Both the position numbers and the translations under genes were made by a program. A stretch of DNA of 64,000 nucleotides from Karstenula rhodostoma CBS 690.94 (Eukaryota > Ascomycota > Dothideomycetes > Pleosporales > Didymosphaeriaceae), in NCBI GenBank assembly GCA_010093485.1, contig MU001500.1:1339908-1403907 (forward strand), in the 5' to 3' direction. Below, piece by piece: positions 32,296 to 43,029 of this stretch (positions are counted from its first letter, which is position 1; each line of letters begins with the position of its first letter). A model generated the notes under the pieces. The model searched no databases. It was not told the origin of the DNA and was given only the letters and a program-made list of their open reading frames with translations.

Positions 32296-32861
32296 CGTGG
32301 CGTTGTCGTGTGCAGACTACAGAGCGGGTGTGGCTGATGAGTAAGCGCGTGGTCAAATGTGGAAGAAGAAGAAGAAGATAGCCAAAAGGGATATGCAAGA
32401 CACGAAGGGAGATTGTCCGAGGGACGGGGGCAAACAAAGTTGAGGTCAAGACTCAAGACTAAAGGGATATCAGTGACGTGCCTCGGCATCTTGTTTGACG
32501 TTTAGCGCATATGACTAGCCGGACTGGGTTATTTCCTTGTCGGAGAATTAGATAGGAGACTACCTCACGCCCAAGACAATATGCCAGCCGCAACGAATTT
32601 CATGGCTGTGCGCTGTGCGCTAATCATATAAACTGACCAAGAGACTTAACATCCTGCACCCTCGACCCAGGGGTATCTTTATGTGTGCCCAACGAAAAAC
32701 CGAAAATCCGACAAACGCCCAATACCGTGCACGCTTCGCAAGACAAAAGCAGACAGAGGTCGTACCACTTGTGCTTTCATGCATCTGCGCCGGTGAATGC
32801 CTGGCTGGTCCGTTTCAAATCTTACTTAACTGGAATCGACAGCTGCAATGGTTGGAGAATT
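32296..32861. other. Intergenic region upstream of the hydrolase
   Basis: Holds the hydrolase promoter and the cyclin gene's 3' flank, both on the minus strand. A gaagaagaagaaga purine run at about 32363 corresponds to a pyrimidine tract upstream of the hydrolase start. No gene is supported. Confidence 0.45.
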
Positions 32862-33935
32862 CTATCCGTCCAATTCACCTTCTTCGCTCATGACCTCGTC
32901 ACCACCATTAGCATCTTCCTTTCCCTTTCCGTTGCCATTGGCGGGCTCTGGTTCAGGGTCCAATTCGGGTTCAGGCATCGGGTGCTGGCCCGGCGTTGGG
33001 GTATCGAAGTAGGAGCCGTCTTCGGGCGATCGCAACCCAGCGTAGATGTTGGGTTCGCCATCTTTGCTGGGCACCGTCTCGTAGATGTCGGCCATATGGT
33101 TGCATGCACGTCGGATGTCGCGCAGCTTGACGCATTGTATTTCCCACCAAGGCTTGCCATCTTCCTCTGGCAGTTCAAGGTCCACCATCCGCGCACCTGC
33201 ATAAATCGATGCAGCGGCGATAGCGCGGGATGTAAAGAGCAGGCAGAGCTGGGTGAGGCAGGAGTCGGAGAGAAAAGCCCAAGCGGCATTACGCAAGCGC
33301 TTGTTGTGCTCCACGTTGTAGTACTTGAGCATGTCGTACATGGTCTTGTAGGGTGGCTCGATGTTCATGTCGAAGGAGAGTGATTCGAGGAGGACGTCTT
33401 CCGAGTACAAGATGGTGTCTCGCCATTTCCAGAAGTCCTTTGTCTGCTCGTCGACGAGCTTGTTCGGATCCTTGAGCGCGACCCGCACGCAGGCTACTAC
33501 GATCTCCTTCATCTTCCTGACGTTCTCTTCGACCTTTGTGGCGAGAAACAATGCCGTAGCGGCGACTTGCTGGCACGGGGTCAGGTGCGGCTCACGGGTA
33601 GCGTGGGAGATGGCACTTACGTAGTGATGCAGCGGCTTGTAACCTGGGCGGGGCTTTAGGCTGTTGCGCATGAGATAGCGATTGAAGAAGATGGCAGCGG
33701 TGCTGAGCGTGGTCTGGGGCAGCTTCAGCATCATGCCGACCTGCAGGATGAAATTGACGCCTTTGCGGCGCAATGCGCGCTCTTCTTCGGGCGACATGCC
33801 GTCGACGATCGAGGGCGCCTGGAGCAGCTCATCCTCGGTGAAGATCCACTGCTCCTCTGCTTCGACGACTGCGGGCGGCGGCGGCCGTGGCCGTTCGCGC
33901 ACTGGAGGCGCAGGAGTGACTGTTGCCGAAACCAT
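32862..33935 (-). CDS. Cyclin of the C/K/T type (P-TEFb-like, Pch1/BUR2-like)
   Basis: Two exons, 33935-33621 and 33569-32862 (340 aa). The cyclin box begins at WIFTEDELLQAPSIVDGMS and continues with RRKGVNFILQVGMMLKLPQ, AAIFFNRYLMR, and HHYQVAATALFLATKVEEN (the highly conserved cyclin helix), then KWRDTILYSEDVLLESLSFD. This pattern belongs to transcriptional cyclins that pair with Cdk9-type kinases phosphorylating the RNA polymerase II CTD. The acidic C-terminal tail contains a PEPELDPEPEPAN run. The 51-bp intron is a multiple of three without a stop, so naive ORF calling would insert 17 foreign residues into the cyclin box. The start ATG at 33935 gives MVSATVTPAPP. Confidence 0.9.
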   Translation of the reverse strand: MVSATVTPAPPVRERPRPPPPAVVEAEEQWIFTEDELLQAPSIVDGMSPEEERALRRKGVNFILQVGMMLKLPQTTLSTAAIFFNRYLMRNSLKPRPGYKPLHHYVSAISHATREPHLTPCQQVAATALFLATKVEENVRKMKEIVVACVRVALKDPNKLVDEQTKDFWKWRDTILYSEDVLLESLSFDMNIEPPYKTMYDMLKYYNVEHNKRLRNAAWAFLSDSCLTQLCLLFTSRAIAAASIYAGARMVDLELPEEDGKPWWEIQCVKLRDIRRACNHMADIYETVPSKDGEPNIYAGLRSPEDGSYFDTPTPGQHPMPEPELDPEPEPANGNGKGKEDANGGDEVMSEEGELDG

Positions 33936-35249
33936 GGCAGTCGGTGGAGGATGATGTGTGCGCAGCGGTTGGGCGAGGACGGTCAGATGGTGCTGCTCGT
34001 GGTGTGCGTTGACTCGACGGGCGGCGCCGGCGTGCTTCTGTGTCGGAAGCGGCGGTTCGCAGCCGGAGAAGGAACCATGGGGGACGACGCGCCGATGGAG
34101 CGTGGATGGGGGCAATTCCAAGCTTGTGCGCTGCCCACAATACGATCCAGGTGAAAGTTGACCTCCCCACCGACACATGGGCCGTGCATATGCAGGGAGT
34201 GGGGATCGACCAATCGCCGGCCTTCACCCTTCCGACCTTTCTGGCGAACCTCTTGGACAATGGTTTGTGGCGTGTATGAGATGCAGGAGAGAAGGCAGAC
34301 AGAGGCACCATGCCAAGCAATCCCATAGTGGCCAGGTGGCAGCCAATCGAGATGGTTGAGTGTTGAGCGACTACGGTGATCTTCATTGGTAGAAAAGACA
34401 GTTCCAAAGCGGCCCCAGACGGCCTCCTCCCTAACGTCAACGATTCCGCCGACAAGCTCATTTCTCTCTTTCAAGACAAAACGATATCGCCGCATGCCCT
34501 TGTAGCACTCCTTGGAGCGCACACCACGTAGCAACTTTTCGTCGATTCAAAGCGCGCCGGTACCCCGCAAGATGGAACGCCAGGCGTGTGGGACACGCTT
34601 TTCTACAACCAAACTCTTGGTCTCGGTCCTCTTCCGAAAGAAGTGTTACGGTTCCCATCCGATATCGTGCTCGCAAAAGATACGTGGACGGCAGACGAAT
34701 GGAAGTCCTTCTCCAGCTCAGGTGGACAGAACCACTGGAATACGGACTACGCGTTTACTTATACTCACTTAAGCCTACTTGGAGTCAACAATATCAATGA
34801 CCTAAAGAAGTGTACAAAGGTGTTACCGATACCAAAGACGAGTTTCTAGGGGGCCGGAGAATGGTTGAAGGATTAATGATGATGGATCAATTCAGGTTTG
34901 GAATCGCGGCGTTCCAATGGTCATGTTAGTATAGCATCGTATCGAAGTTGATGGCCACGATATCTAAGAAAATCGACTCATGGATGCAAAAGGCTTTTAT
35001 TGCAAACGCAGCTGTGATGCTCTCGATCTTGTCGTAATGTTCTCGTCCGTGTATATGCAAACCACCAGGAACTCCAGTCTCCGACCGTGAACTTTTCCGA
35101 CCGTATCGTACTAAAATTACAGAGCGAAAGATCAGAGCATCTCTGCTGCGCAGAGTATTACAACGGATATATATCAGATAATAGTGTTTCTATGTGTACA
35201 TCCTCAGGCGCCGTGGAATGCATGTTTCGATCTAGATTGATGCACGTCT
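33936..35249. other. Intergenic region between cyclin and GDT1-like genes
   Basis: About 1.3 kb with the cyclin promoter on the left and the GDT1-like 3' flank on the right. A plus-strand frame at 34586-34849 reads smoothly (MWDTLFYNQTLGLGPLPKEV and on) and could be a small gene or a remnant, but no domain is recognised and no exon could be joined. Upstream frames opposite the cyclin N-terminus are shadows. Confidence 0.4.
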
Positions 35250-36934
35250 CTACTCATGGTAGATGGCCTCGAACAAGTAAATAACCCCAAAGGCGAGGAA
35301 CGCAATGGCGCCTCCGAGAGTCACTGTATAAAGTTAAAACAAGTTTGTTGTGCGGTTTGAATCGGAGCACTTACCAACACGCATGCTGACCTTGCCAGCA
35401 ATTGCACGACCGCCGATGACAGCGCCTGCTGTACAGAGACCATGCCCGACAATGGCACCTCCAGTCACCCACCAATAGTCCGAGCCGGCTGCCATTGCTA
35501 CTGTAGCAATTTGGCTGCGATCGCCCCACTCGCCTAGGAATGTCATGACGAAAGTCTGCACCCAGGCAGGGCTGAGGAGAAGAGAAAAGAGGTTGTTGAG
35601 GCCGCTCAGGGCGCCGGAAAGGGATGACCCCGTGGGTGAAGGAGCGCGATCTGGTGAAGAGGAGGGGCTACGGGCTGGGGCGGGCAGTCGAGAATTGGAG
35701 CGCGAGCGGCGAGCCCGGCCGGATTCGAGCACGTAGGGAGAGATGGACGACTTTCTACGGCCGCTCTGTTGCTGCCTGGCAAGGGACTCCTTCTCTTCAA
35801 GCTCCTGCTCCACTTCGCGCATCTCTTCGCCAACACCCTCGTCGGGACTCATGGCCATACCTTCGCGCAGCAGCTTGACGCCGAAGATAAGGAAAAGACC
35901 AGCAGCAGCGAGATGGGTAAAGTGCTCTGGTATCAGGGTGGGCACGGCGTGGCCGAGGACGGCGGAGAGGACGGTCATGACGATGAGGGCGGAGAAGGCG
36001 GCGGAGAAGACGAGGATGCGGGGATGGCGCATGGCCATGAGGGCAGCGACGAGGAATGTCTTATCGCCAATCTCGGAGAAGATGATCATGGTGAAGGAGA
36101 GAACAAACGAGTGGAAGGGCTGGATGACGCCGCCAGGTTCGCCGTCCACTGGCACGGCGCCCGCGTCTGTCTTGGGCGTTGTATCGAGCGGGTTGGTCTT
36201 CTCTGACGAGGGGGGGATGGGATGGGGTATGTCGTGCGGGCTGTCGGGCAGATCTGTGGGTTTCTATCGCCTGGTCAGCCGTGAAAGCACATGGAGCATT
36301 CGCTGCGACTCACCTCGAGCCCCTGCGCGCCCAGTACGCGAGTCTCGCCGTCCGCATCCTTGTTCTTGTCCTTGGAAACCTCGGGCTTGTCCTTGAGGTG
36401 CTGCTGTTCGCCATGCGACGTGGGCAGTTCCGGTGCCTCCTTGGGCGACTCGGGCACCTTCTCCATCTTCTCGCCCGTCTTGCCCTCGTGGGCCAAACGC
36501 TCCTTGTCCTTTGCGGAGACACCGCCCTCGGTGCCCGTGTTGCCTTTCGGGGACTCCCTGTTCGGGTCGTTCATGACGCTGTCGTCGTCCTCAATCTGAG
36601 CCGCCAGCTCCTCCTTTTCTGCCGTTGTCGGCTTGCGGGAACCAGGCCGAAGCTCCTCTATGCCGCCGGGGCCCTTTTTGGTTGCCACTATCTTGTCATC
36701 GACATAGGGCCCGGCGTGGGGTTTTCCGTCGAACCCGTCCACGGGGGCATCTTTGGTGCCTTTGCTGCCGGGTGCAAGAGCTGCGGCTGGTGCGCCCGTT
36801 GCGGTGGCGAGCTCGGTGGAGTCGGCGCGTGCGACCTTTGTCTCGCGGGCATCTGCGAGGACCTGTGCGGAGAGCACCTGGACTGCGGGCAGCAGGAGGA
36901 GGAAGGTCGTCGTGCGCGGCTGTCGCAGCCTCAT
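35250..36934 (-). CDS. GDT1: GDT1/TMEM165-family (UPF0016) cation transporter
   Basis: Three exons, 36934-36314, 36263-35375, 35323-35250 (527 aa). A signal peptide-like N-terminus (MRLRQPRTTTFLLLLPAVQV) leads into ~220 mainly hydrophilic residues, then two copies of the family signature E-x-G-D-[KR]-[ST]: SEIGDKTF (Glu271) and GEWGDRSQ (Glu452), each inside a three-helix half. The halves are joined by a Ser/Arg/Pro-rich loop. The family exchanges Ca2+ or Mn2+ for protons in the Golgi and supports glycosylation. The protein ends LAFGVIYLFEAIYHE. The N-terminal hydrophilic extension (residues ~30-240, rich in Lys/Glu/Pro) is much longer than in yeast Gdt1 and unexplained. Confidence 0.93.
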
Positions 36935-37313
36935 GGTGTGCTTGTCGAGTGTCGCTGGCTACGCGAGCAGGGTGCGGTTGCGGTTGCGGTTGCGGTTGCG
37001 AGGGTGCAAGAACAGGACACGTGGGAACAGAGTCGATGCGGCGAGGATCAACGCCGAAGCTGGAGAAAACGTCGAGGTAGCGAGTGCAGAGAATGGAATG
37101 GGGCTGTTTTTGGTGTCGAGTGCTTACTCGGCGTCGGTTTTAGGAGACGAACAGACCATGGGCGCAAGGAGCGCAAGGGGGGTTGCGTATGCGTATGCGG
37201 CCACTGCGGGTTCGCGTCCAGGATTAGTTCAGTGGCTGGCTACGCCTTCAGGGGCTACAAAGGGAACGCCGGCAAACAAGTGTCCACGTCGACGACTCCA
37301 GGAGCGCGCCGTG

Positions 37314-37340
<27 letters not shown>
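37314..37340 (+). repeat. CA dinucleotide microsatellite
   Basis: Thirteen to fourteen uninterrupted CA units, directly followed by degenerate tcactcgc-type repeats to about 37360. It is the longest dinucleotide repeat seen in the gene-rich part of the window. Confidence 0.95.
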
Positions 37341-37344
<4 letters not shown>

Positions 37345-37736
37345 TCGCTCACTCACTCGTACATAGACAGTGCTGCTGCCCCTACTGCACCCGTGTTCCA
37401 TGCCCGTTCCCCAGCAGCGCTCAACGACCAGTTGCCTCCACCTACCTTCTACACCTGCGACAACTGATTTAGACTTGTCCAGGGCAGGCCTCAACCCGTG
37501 TCGCAATTCACGTATGCACTGTGCAGCGGGGTTCGTTCACGACGCACGTATCCTGTCATGAACGAATTGATGGCTCTTGAGACTGGAGACTCGTGGGCGC
37601 CGGGGACGGAGAGAACAGAAGCACACACTTCTCTGCGGGACGGCAAGCACGCGACAAGTGACCAGTGGCGGTGTCAAGACAACGATGAGTTCTACACCTA
37701 GTAGGCGATGCAAGAAGTGGGTAGGTGGGTAGGTGC

Positions 37737-37760
37737 CCGGTGCCGGTGCCGGTGCCGGTG
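37737..37760 (+). repeat. Hexanucleotide repeat (ccggtg x4)
   Basis: Four perfect units of ccggtg lie just downstream of a gtaggtgggtaggt stretch, about 180 bp upstream of the telobox protein start codon. Confidence 0.9.
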
Positions 37761-37938
37761 CCCACCTGATGAGGCGCGTCATGTGACGACGTGCAACCCG
37801 TGGACCCGAGGTCGTGCCTGCTGCCTTAGGTAAGGCGGGCCGTCGCATCTCCAATGTTGTGATTACGCGTGCTTCAACCCTCCAGACACGCCCTGCGCGT
37901 TTGCACGCACCCTAATCGCAACCCCCAACTTCGCAACC

Positions 37939-40679
37939 ATGGCAGACAGCAGAGGCGTGCGGTCGTCCAGCCGGCGCATCACTCCGGCCCCGCAACTGCC
38001 GCCCAAAGCAACCACGCGTCGAAGAGGCGCAAGCCGTGATGTCGACGAGCCCACCAAACCACCGCGTCGCAGTGCGCGCCAAGCAAGCGTCGACAGCGTC
38101 CTTAGTGAGAACGAACCCGACGGCAGAGTACTTTCTCGAGCAAAACGAAAGGCCCACAAGGAAGCCATTGCAGGTGCGTCGCGCGCGCAAATAGCCATGT
38201 GCTTCACATTTCCGTCCCCAACGGCTAGCTGATATCGTGCCAGACTTGACAGTCGTAGAAGAAGTTGACGCGCCCGCATCACCGCCGCCGCCAAACACGC
38301 AAGTCGCGGTACCCCGTCGCTCGCTTGGTGCAGCATCCGAGATGTCTGGTACAACCGCCATATCATCCTTCGCGTTGGTCGAAGCTGAGACCTTGGAGCC
38401 TCGCTTCATGCTTCGCCACTTACTCAGGCTTCATGAAGACGTAGGCGAGTTCCTGGACCATCTAGTCCCTGCAGAGGGCGGCATGCTAGAAGACGTTGAA
38501 CGTATCGAGCTTGTACATGATTCTTTGTCCGACTTCTTCGCTGACTACAACGACTTCGACCGACAGCTGAGGACACGTCTCGTTCATTATCGTGGAGATG
38601 ATCAGCAATACATTTACATTCGAGCTGTGCATGCTGCGCTGTTTCGGGGAGCAAACCAGGATGCTGCTACTGAGACAGGCTTGGACTTGTTACTGTATCA
38701 AACTAATCTGATAGTCTTGGCCAAAGATATGATTCCTCTGCATGCAAATGACAAGACCACGGTAGGAGCGCTGAGGGATCTCGACAACCTTTTCCCGTCT
38801 TTGTTTCTCCCAGCCCTAATTCTTGGTACCAACGCCGCCGAATCGGTCGCTGGTGACAGTGCTTTGCTGCAGGAGACATTCGAACTGGCACTGGAGCTGC
38901 GAACGCAACTAGCCATCTCTTCTTTATCCCATGGACTCACAGACGAGACATTTGATCCTGACGCTGCGCTTGACGAAGTGTTCTGCCATCCTCAATCAGA
39001 AAACAGTCCTCAGTTGGGCATCTTTCGCGGCTGGACTACGTTTGCACTGGGTGGGGATGGGGATGGGGATGGCTCCACCTTGCCTGAGGCCTTTGTGCAA
39101 GAGGTTGTAGCTCGCATAACGGCAATAAGAAGGTTCTTCTCCACAGGCCAAACGTCGCAAGGACAGGAAGAAGAAGAAAGCGTCAACATGGACGATTTAA
39201 GAGCGGCATTCCCCTGGGCTGCGCTCATGTTACGCTTAGTAGGCTGGGTGCGTGCTCGGAACAAAGAGCTTGTAGCAGCTATTCAACATCAAGGCGGTGC
39301 ACGAGGTATCCTAGAAATGGTCAAGGCCGAAAGAGCACAATCCATTGCGATGGCAGGAACAGGGCGAGTTGTTTCGCGGACATCGCCTCGCAAAAGCCGT
39401 TCTTCATTCGGACGCAATCGCAGGCGAAGCAGTGGAAGATTTGACCCGAATGCAAAAGTTGACGCTGAAGTCCTCAGCAAGCTGATTGCACGAGAAGGTG
39501 CCCATGCTCAATCTCCGACGGCGCTGGCGGCTTCTAGTACTCTGCAAGGGTCGAACGAAGAGGAGGTCGAGCCGATGGCCGCAGAAGATGGTCAAGAGGT
39601 CGGGTCCCGGCAACAAGACGTTGGGTCGCAGCCTCATCAGGACGACGAGGACGACGGTACAACGAACGCTGTGGAACAAGTTGTAGAAAACATGACGGCA
39701 GAGGACGTCGTAGCAAAGCCTGTGGAGGAAATTCCGAATCATACACCGCCCGTTCAAGAATCAGAGATCCCGGAATCGTCGCGACCACCTCAATCAACAC
39801 ATGAATTCGTCAGTCTTCTCAAAGAGACCCGTACGTCAGATAAAGAAAATCGCGGGACTTCTTCTCTGTTTCAGCGACAGGCGAATGCGCAGCGTGTTCC
39901 ATTTGGCGATGGATTCGATGATTACCAACCCACACCTGGCCCCTCTCGAAGCCAACCATCGGTCGGTGCATCCCGAAAGGGTAAGGAACCCCAGCGTCCC
40001 AGTCCCAAGAAACGGAAGATTTCCGAGATATCAGACGACGATAACGATGATGATGCTTTTGAAACGCCTCATCGCAGTAGAAACGTTCAGCAACGAAGGG
40101 CAAACGCACCTAAACGTGTTCGTATTGAACCGAACTCATCCGGCGCACCTACAAGCCACCAGCCTCGGCCCAGATACGATAATGATGAATTCCGGCCTAT
40201 AGAAGAGTTCCCACGACCCGAGATTGAGGAGCCTTCCGAGACCGAAGCCCCTGAAATGTCCGAAGAGGCTCCTCCCAGATCGACTTTCGACGACATCAGA
40301 GCTCTAGCCCGCGCGAATACTATTCACAAGCAGCGTAGAACCAATAGAATGTGGACCGTGGCAGAAGAGGAAGCTTTGATATCATACATGTCCGACTGTC
40401 CGCGACAGTATTCCAGGATTCTTGCGAATGACAAAACGAATCCACGTAAATATTTCCATGCACTGCAAAACGGCCAGTGGATCGCACAACGCTCGCAGGT
40501 CGACTTGAAGGACAAAGCGAGGGTAATGGCTAAGAACATGATCAAGTAAGCCTGGACCCTTTCGGCGAGCAACACACACTAATATGGACAGAGCCGGTGC
40601 AGGTTTGCGACCAGGGTTTGAGGGTGTGATCACCCCTGCCATGGAGAAGCAATTGAGAGATGACGGATTTAATTGGTAA
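37939..40679 (+). CDS. Telobox Myb-domain protein, TRF/Taz1-like telomere-binding candidate
   Basis: Three exons, 37939-38173, 38244-40545, 40592-40679 (874 aa). The C-terminus carries a single Myb/SANT-like domain from about residue 781 (MWTVAEEEALISYMSDCPRQ) to 840, ending in QVDLKDKARVMAKN, which is the telobox signature (VDLKDKWRN with Ala for Trp and altered last residues). A long helical region at about residues 125-385 (LEPRFMLRHLLRLHEDVGEF onward) is in the position of a TRFH dimerisation domain. The linker is acidic and Ser/Pro-rich with a basic NLS-like PKKRKIS. In fission yeast Taz1 and human TRF1/2 this architecture binds double-stranded telomeric repeats. The last exon is tiny and was placed by frame and splice sites. 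Confidence 0.8.
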
Positions 40680-41264
40680 CACCTACTATCAAACCAGTGG
40701 GCAGGTCGTTTCCTCGGCGTTGCGGCAACCAATTGGAATAGCTGTATGGTTTCGTTTCTATGCTAGATACCCCTTGCTCATCAAGACCATCATTGTACTT
40801 TGTTTATTGGAATAAAACGCATCCATTCATTCTTACAGCGAACGGTACTTCGCGGGTGCTAGTCTGCATTATATGCTTGAACTCATGACTTGCAGTGTGA
40901 ACGTCCAACGTACACGATGAGCTAATCCGACAGCGGCTAGTCGATTTGACCAGGCTCGCAACGTTTCCACGTTAAGACACCAGATAATGTCTAGCATGCA
41001 TGTTGTAATTGACCCATGTTGTAACGAAACCTTATATGCCCTGCCGGTTGAAGATTCCTTCGTGTCCTGCTTCTAGTCGATCAGTTCCAGATCCATGCAG
41101 CTGGAGCCTCATTGATGACGTCGTTACCTCGCGACATCTTTATTCGTCACGCTCTCCACGCCAGCACCCACCCCAGGCCAACCATTCTTAACAAAACCGG
41201 CGTCTGCCAGCTTTTCACCTCTACACTACAGCTGCACCCAGAAGCTTCGAGAAACTCCTCCAAG
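40680..41264. other. Intergenic region between telobox and Cys-cluster protein genes
   Basis: Contains the telobox 3' UTR and the next gene's promoter and leader. The open frame of the next gene continues back to an ATG at 41112, but that stretch looks like leader. Nothing else is seen. Confidence 0.45.
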
Positions 41265-42206
41265 ATGTCATGGATGGACAGCTGGTCCCGCCCCTCCAAA
41301 TCCCAGCCCACGCCGCCTCCCCTGTATCTGACTATTGGCGAAACAGTCCCCTATTGCCATAGTTGCGGCCGCGTTATTGGAGAACGAAAAAAGCAGGCGG
41401 GACAGGAAGTCAAGTACTGCTCCGCCCGGTGTCGAAACAACAAGCCCCGTCCTATCGACAGGAGGATCGAGGCTGTCTTCGCCGCCCTTCTAGATGGCGC
41501 GACACCTGGGTCCCTCAAAGATAAAGAGAGTGATATTGAAGGCGAGGATGGACCCGTGGGACGGAGTAGCAGAGAGTTGCACGGGAGAAGCAGTGGTAAA
41601 AGGAAGAAAGCGGTAAAAGGCGACGCGAGGATTATCGCAGAGTGTGCGACCGTTGAGGATATTGTCTTCGCAAGGGATAAGGACCCTGCGAAGGTTTTCG
41701 GACGGAGGAAGAATAGGGCTGCGAGAGGAGTGGTCGAAGAGGGTGAGTGGAAGAGTGTGGATATGGTCGATGATCCTCACGTCCTCACGACACAACCGGC
41801 GGCTCCCGATACAACAAGTGAAAAGAATCAAACATTAGGTTTGGACTCTGAGGATGCCACGGGCGGTGTTTCTTTGACCGAGAAAGACACGGAGGAGCCA
41901 GCTTACGGTTTTGGTGGTGGTAAAATCCGGCCCCCACAGGCACAATCCGACATCAATGGCAGCATTGGCGGTGAAAAGGGCCGGGCAGAACGCATCCATG
42001 AGACCGACGAGATGAAGGCAAAAAGGAAGGATGGTAAACGAAGGGCTGAGGAGAAAGAGATGGTTAAGCGAGCTGCGAGAAGGGGTGTTGCATTTGGATT
42101 GAGTAACGGCGAAGAGAAGAGGAAATGTGAAGCTGTAATGAAAGGTGTAGTTGTTGAGAGTAGTTTTGCAAAAGGCGAATGGGGAATTAGGTGGAGAGAA
42201 GAATAA
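41265..42206 (+). CDS. Small zinc-binding-type (DUF2256-like) basic protein
   Basis: A single exon of 313 codons from ATG 41265 (MSWMDSWSRPSKSQPTPPP); an in-frame ATG at 41112 would add 51 residues of unlikely composition. Near residue 31 there is a compact cysteine cluster, PYCHSCGRVIGERKKQ followed by KYCSARCRNN, i.e. C-x2-C ... C-x3-C, resembling the short DUF2256/zinc-ribbon type. The remainder is charged and low in hydrophobics, with a Lys/Arg/Glu-rich helix near the C-terminus (DEMKAKRKDGKRRAEEKE) and a closing VVVESSFAKGEWGIRWREE. Function unknown; a zinc-dependent nucleic-acid or protein contact is plausible. It is the last clearly conserved gene before the degraded zone. Confidence 0.7.
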   Translation: MSWMDSWSRPSKSQPTPPPLYLTIGETVPYCHSCGRVIGERKKQAGQEVKYCSARCRNNKPRPIDRRIEAVFAALLDGATPGSLKDKESDIEGEDGPVGRSSRELHGRSSGKRKKAVKGDARIIAECATVEDIVFARDKDPAKVFGRRKNRAARGVVEEGEWKSVDMVDDPHVLTTQPAAPDTTSEKNQTLGLDSEDATGGVSLTEKDTEEPAYGFGGGKIRPPQAQSDINGSIGGEKGRAERIHETDEMKAKRKDGKRRAEEKEMVKRAARRGVAFGLSNGEEKRKCEAVMKGVVVESSFAKGEWGIRWREE

Positions 42207-43029
42207 CTACTCAAGTAGTATCAAAAACTATAAGATAGAATACAGGGCTAAAGAAGGAACCAAGGAAGTAAGTAGCTATAAAATATAAGTACCTACTAAA
42301 ATGAATATATTCTTATTAAAAATTCCCTATATTGTTTAATATATAAATACGAAAGTGTACTTTAACTGATTTTTTGCCCCTTCATTTATATATTAGTAAA
42401 GTATAAGATATGTTAGCCCCTAGTCTTCGCGGTTTAGGCCCACTCTCTTAATCCTACCGGTAGTAAAAGTGTCTAGCGTCCACCACTATTCGTTGAGAAA
42501 CACCCCACACAGAAAAGAAGCGAGGTTGCGACCCAACAGCTTGGTTGGCGTAACTATTCGGGAAATTCTAGCGGGCTCTATCCTAAGCCCTACCCTAAGA
42601 ACGATATCTCATAGGAATCCTAAGACCCTTCCCGCGACTTCACCAAATAGTCAATAACAGGAAGTCCATCTAGAGGCTCTTCGACTTGTATACAGAGCCT
42701 GTATTCGTAGCCTTGGTCAGCGAGGTACCGAATATTGTAGTATTGCAGAACGTCCCTTCGAGTCTCTCTACCGACTTCGACGTTATCATGCTGCCTAGGA
42801 ATTGCACGAGATGTAGCCGCCGCATAACGTCTGGTGTGAAGTAACCTCAATTAGGATTATCCATCGACATCCTCTTCGCTGTAGGAAGGCAATCATCTGC
42901 GATGGACGTTGCCTCAGTTTCTCTACTTTCCGCGCGTTAGGGTCTACCGCCTTTCTGTTGATATTATAAAAAGCGAAAAAGGAACAAAAGGCCCTTGGCT
43001 GAGCTGTATACGTGCAGTTTCTAGGATAA
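42207..43029. other. Transition zone with local AT-rich, RIP-like patch
   Basis: Base composition drops sharply at about 42215-42415, where long A/T runs dominate and CpA/TpG are scarce, then rises again. Within it, 42367-42408 is a partial inverted copy of the short dispersed element (separate entry). The rest to 43029 contains only short broken frames (for example minus 42620-42850) and is read as relic sequence. Confidence 0.55.
42367..42408 (-). mobile_element. Partial inverted copy of the ~100-bp dispersed element
   Basis: Read on the minus strand, this contains tactttactaatatataaat followed by a purine run and caaaaaa, matching the right half of the copy at 47281-47381 and, through C-to-T/G-to-A changes, that at 17.7 kb. 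The left half is absent. Confidence 0.5.

Larger units (their letters stand above)
36935..37938. other. Promoter interval rich in simple repeats (GDT1-like / telobox gene)
   Basis: One kilobase between divergent start codons. It holds three different simple repeats: four copies of cggttg near 36971, a CA run at 37314-37340 followed by tcac-type repeats, and four copies of ccggtg at 37737-37760. Frames crossing this region encode low-complexity text and are not accepted as genes. Confidence 0.6.

Noticed and set aside
34586..34849. 87-codon plus-strand frame MWDTLFYNQTLGLGPLPKEV...
   Set aside because: Protein-like by eye, but no domain, no partner exon and no clear start context; kept only as a note in the intergenic entry.
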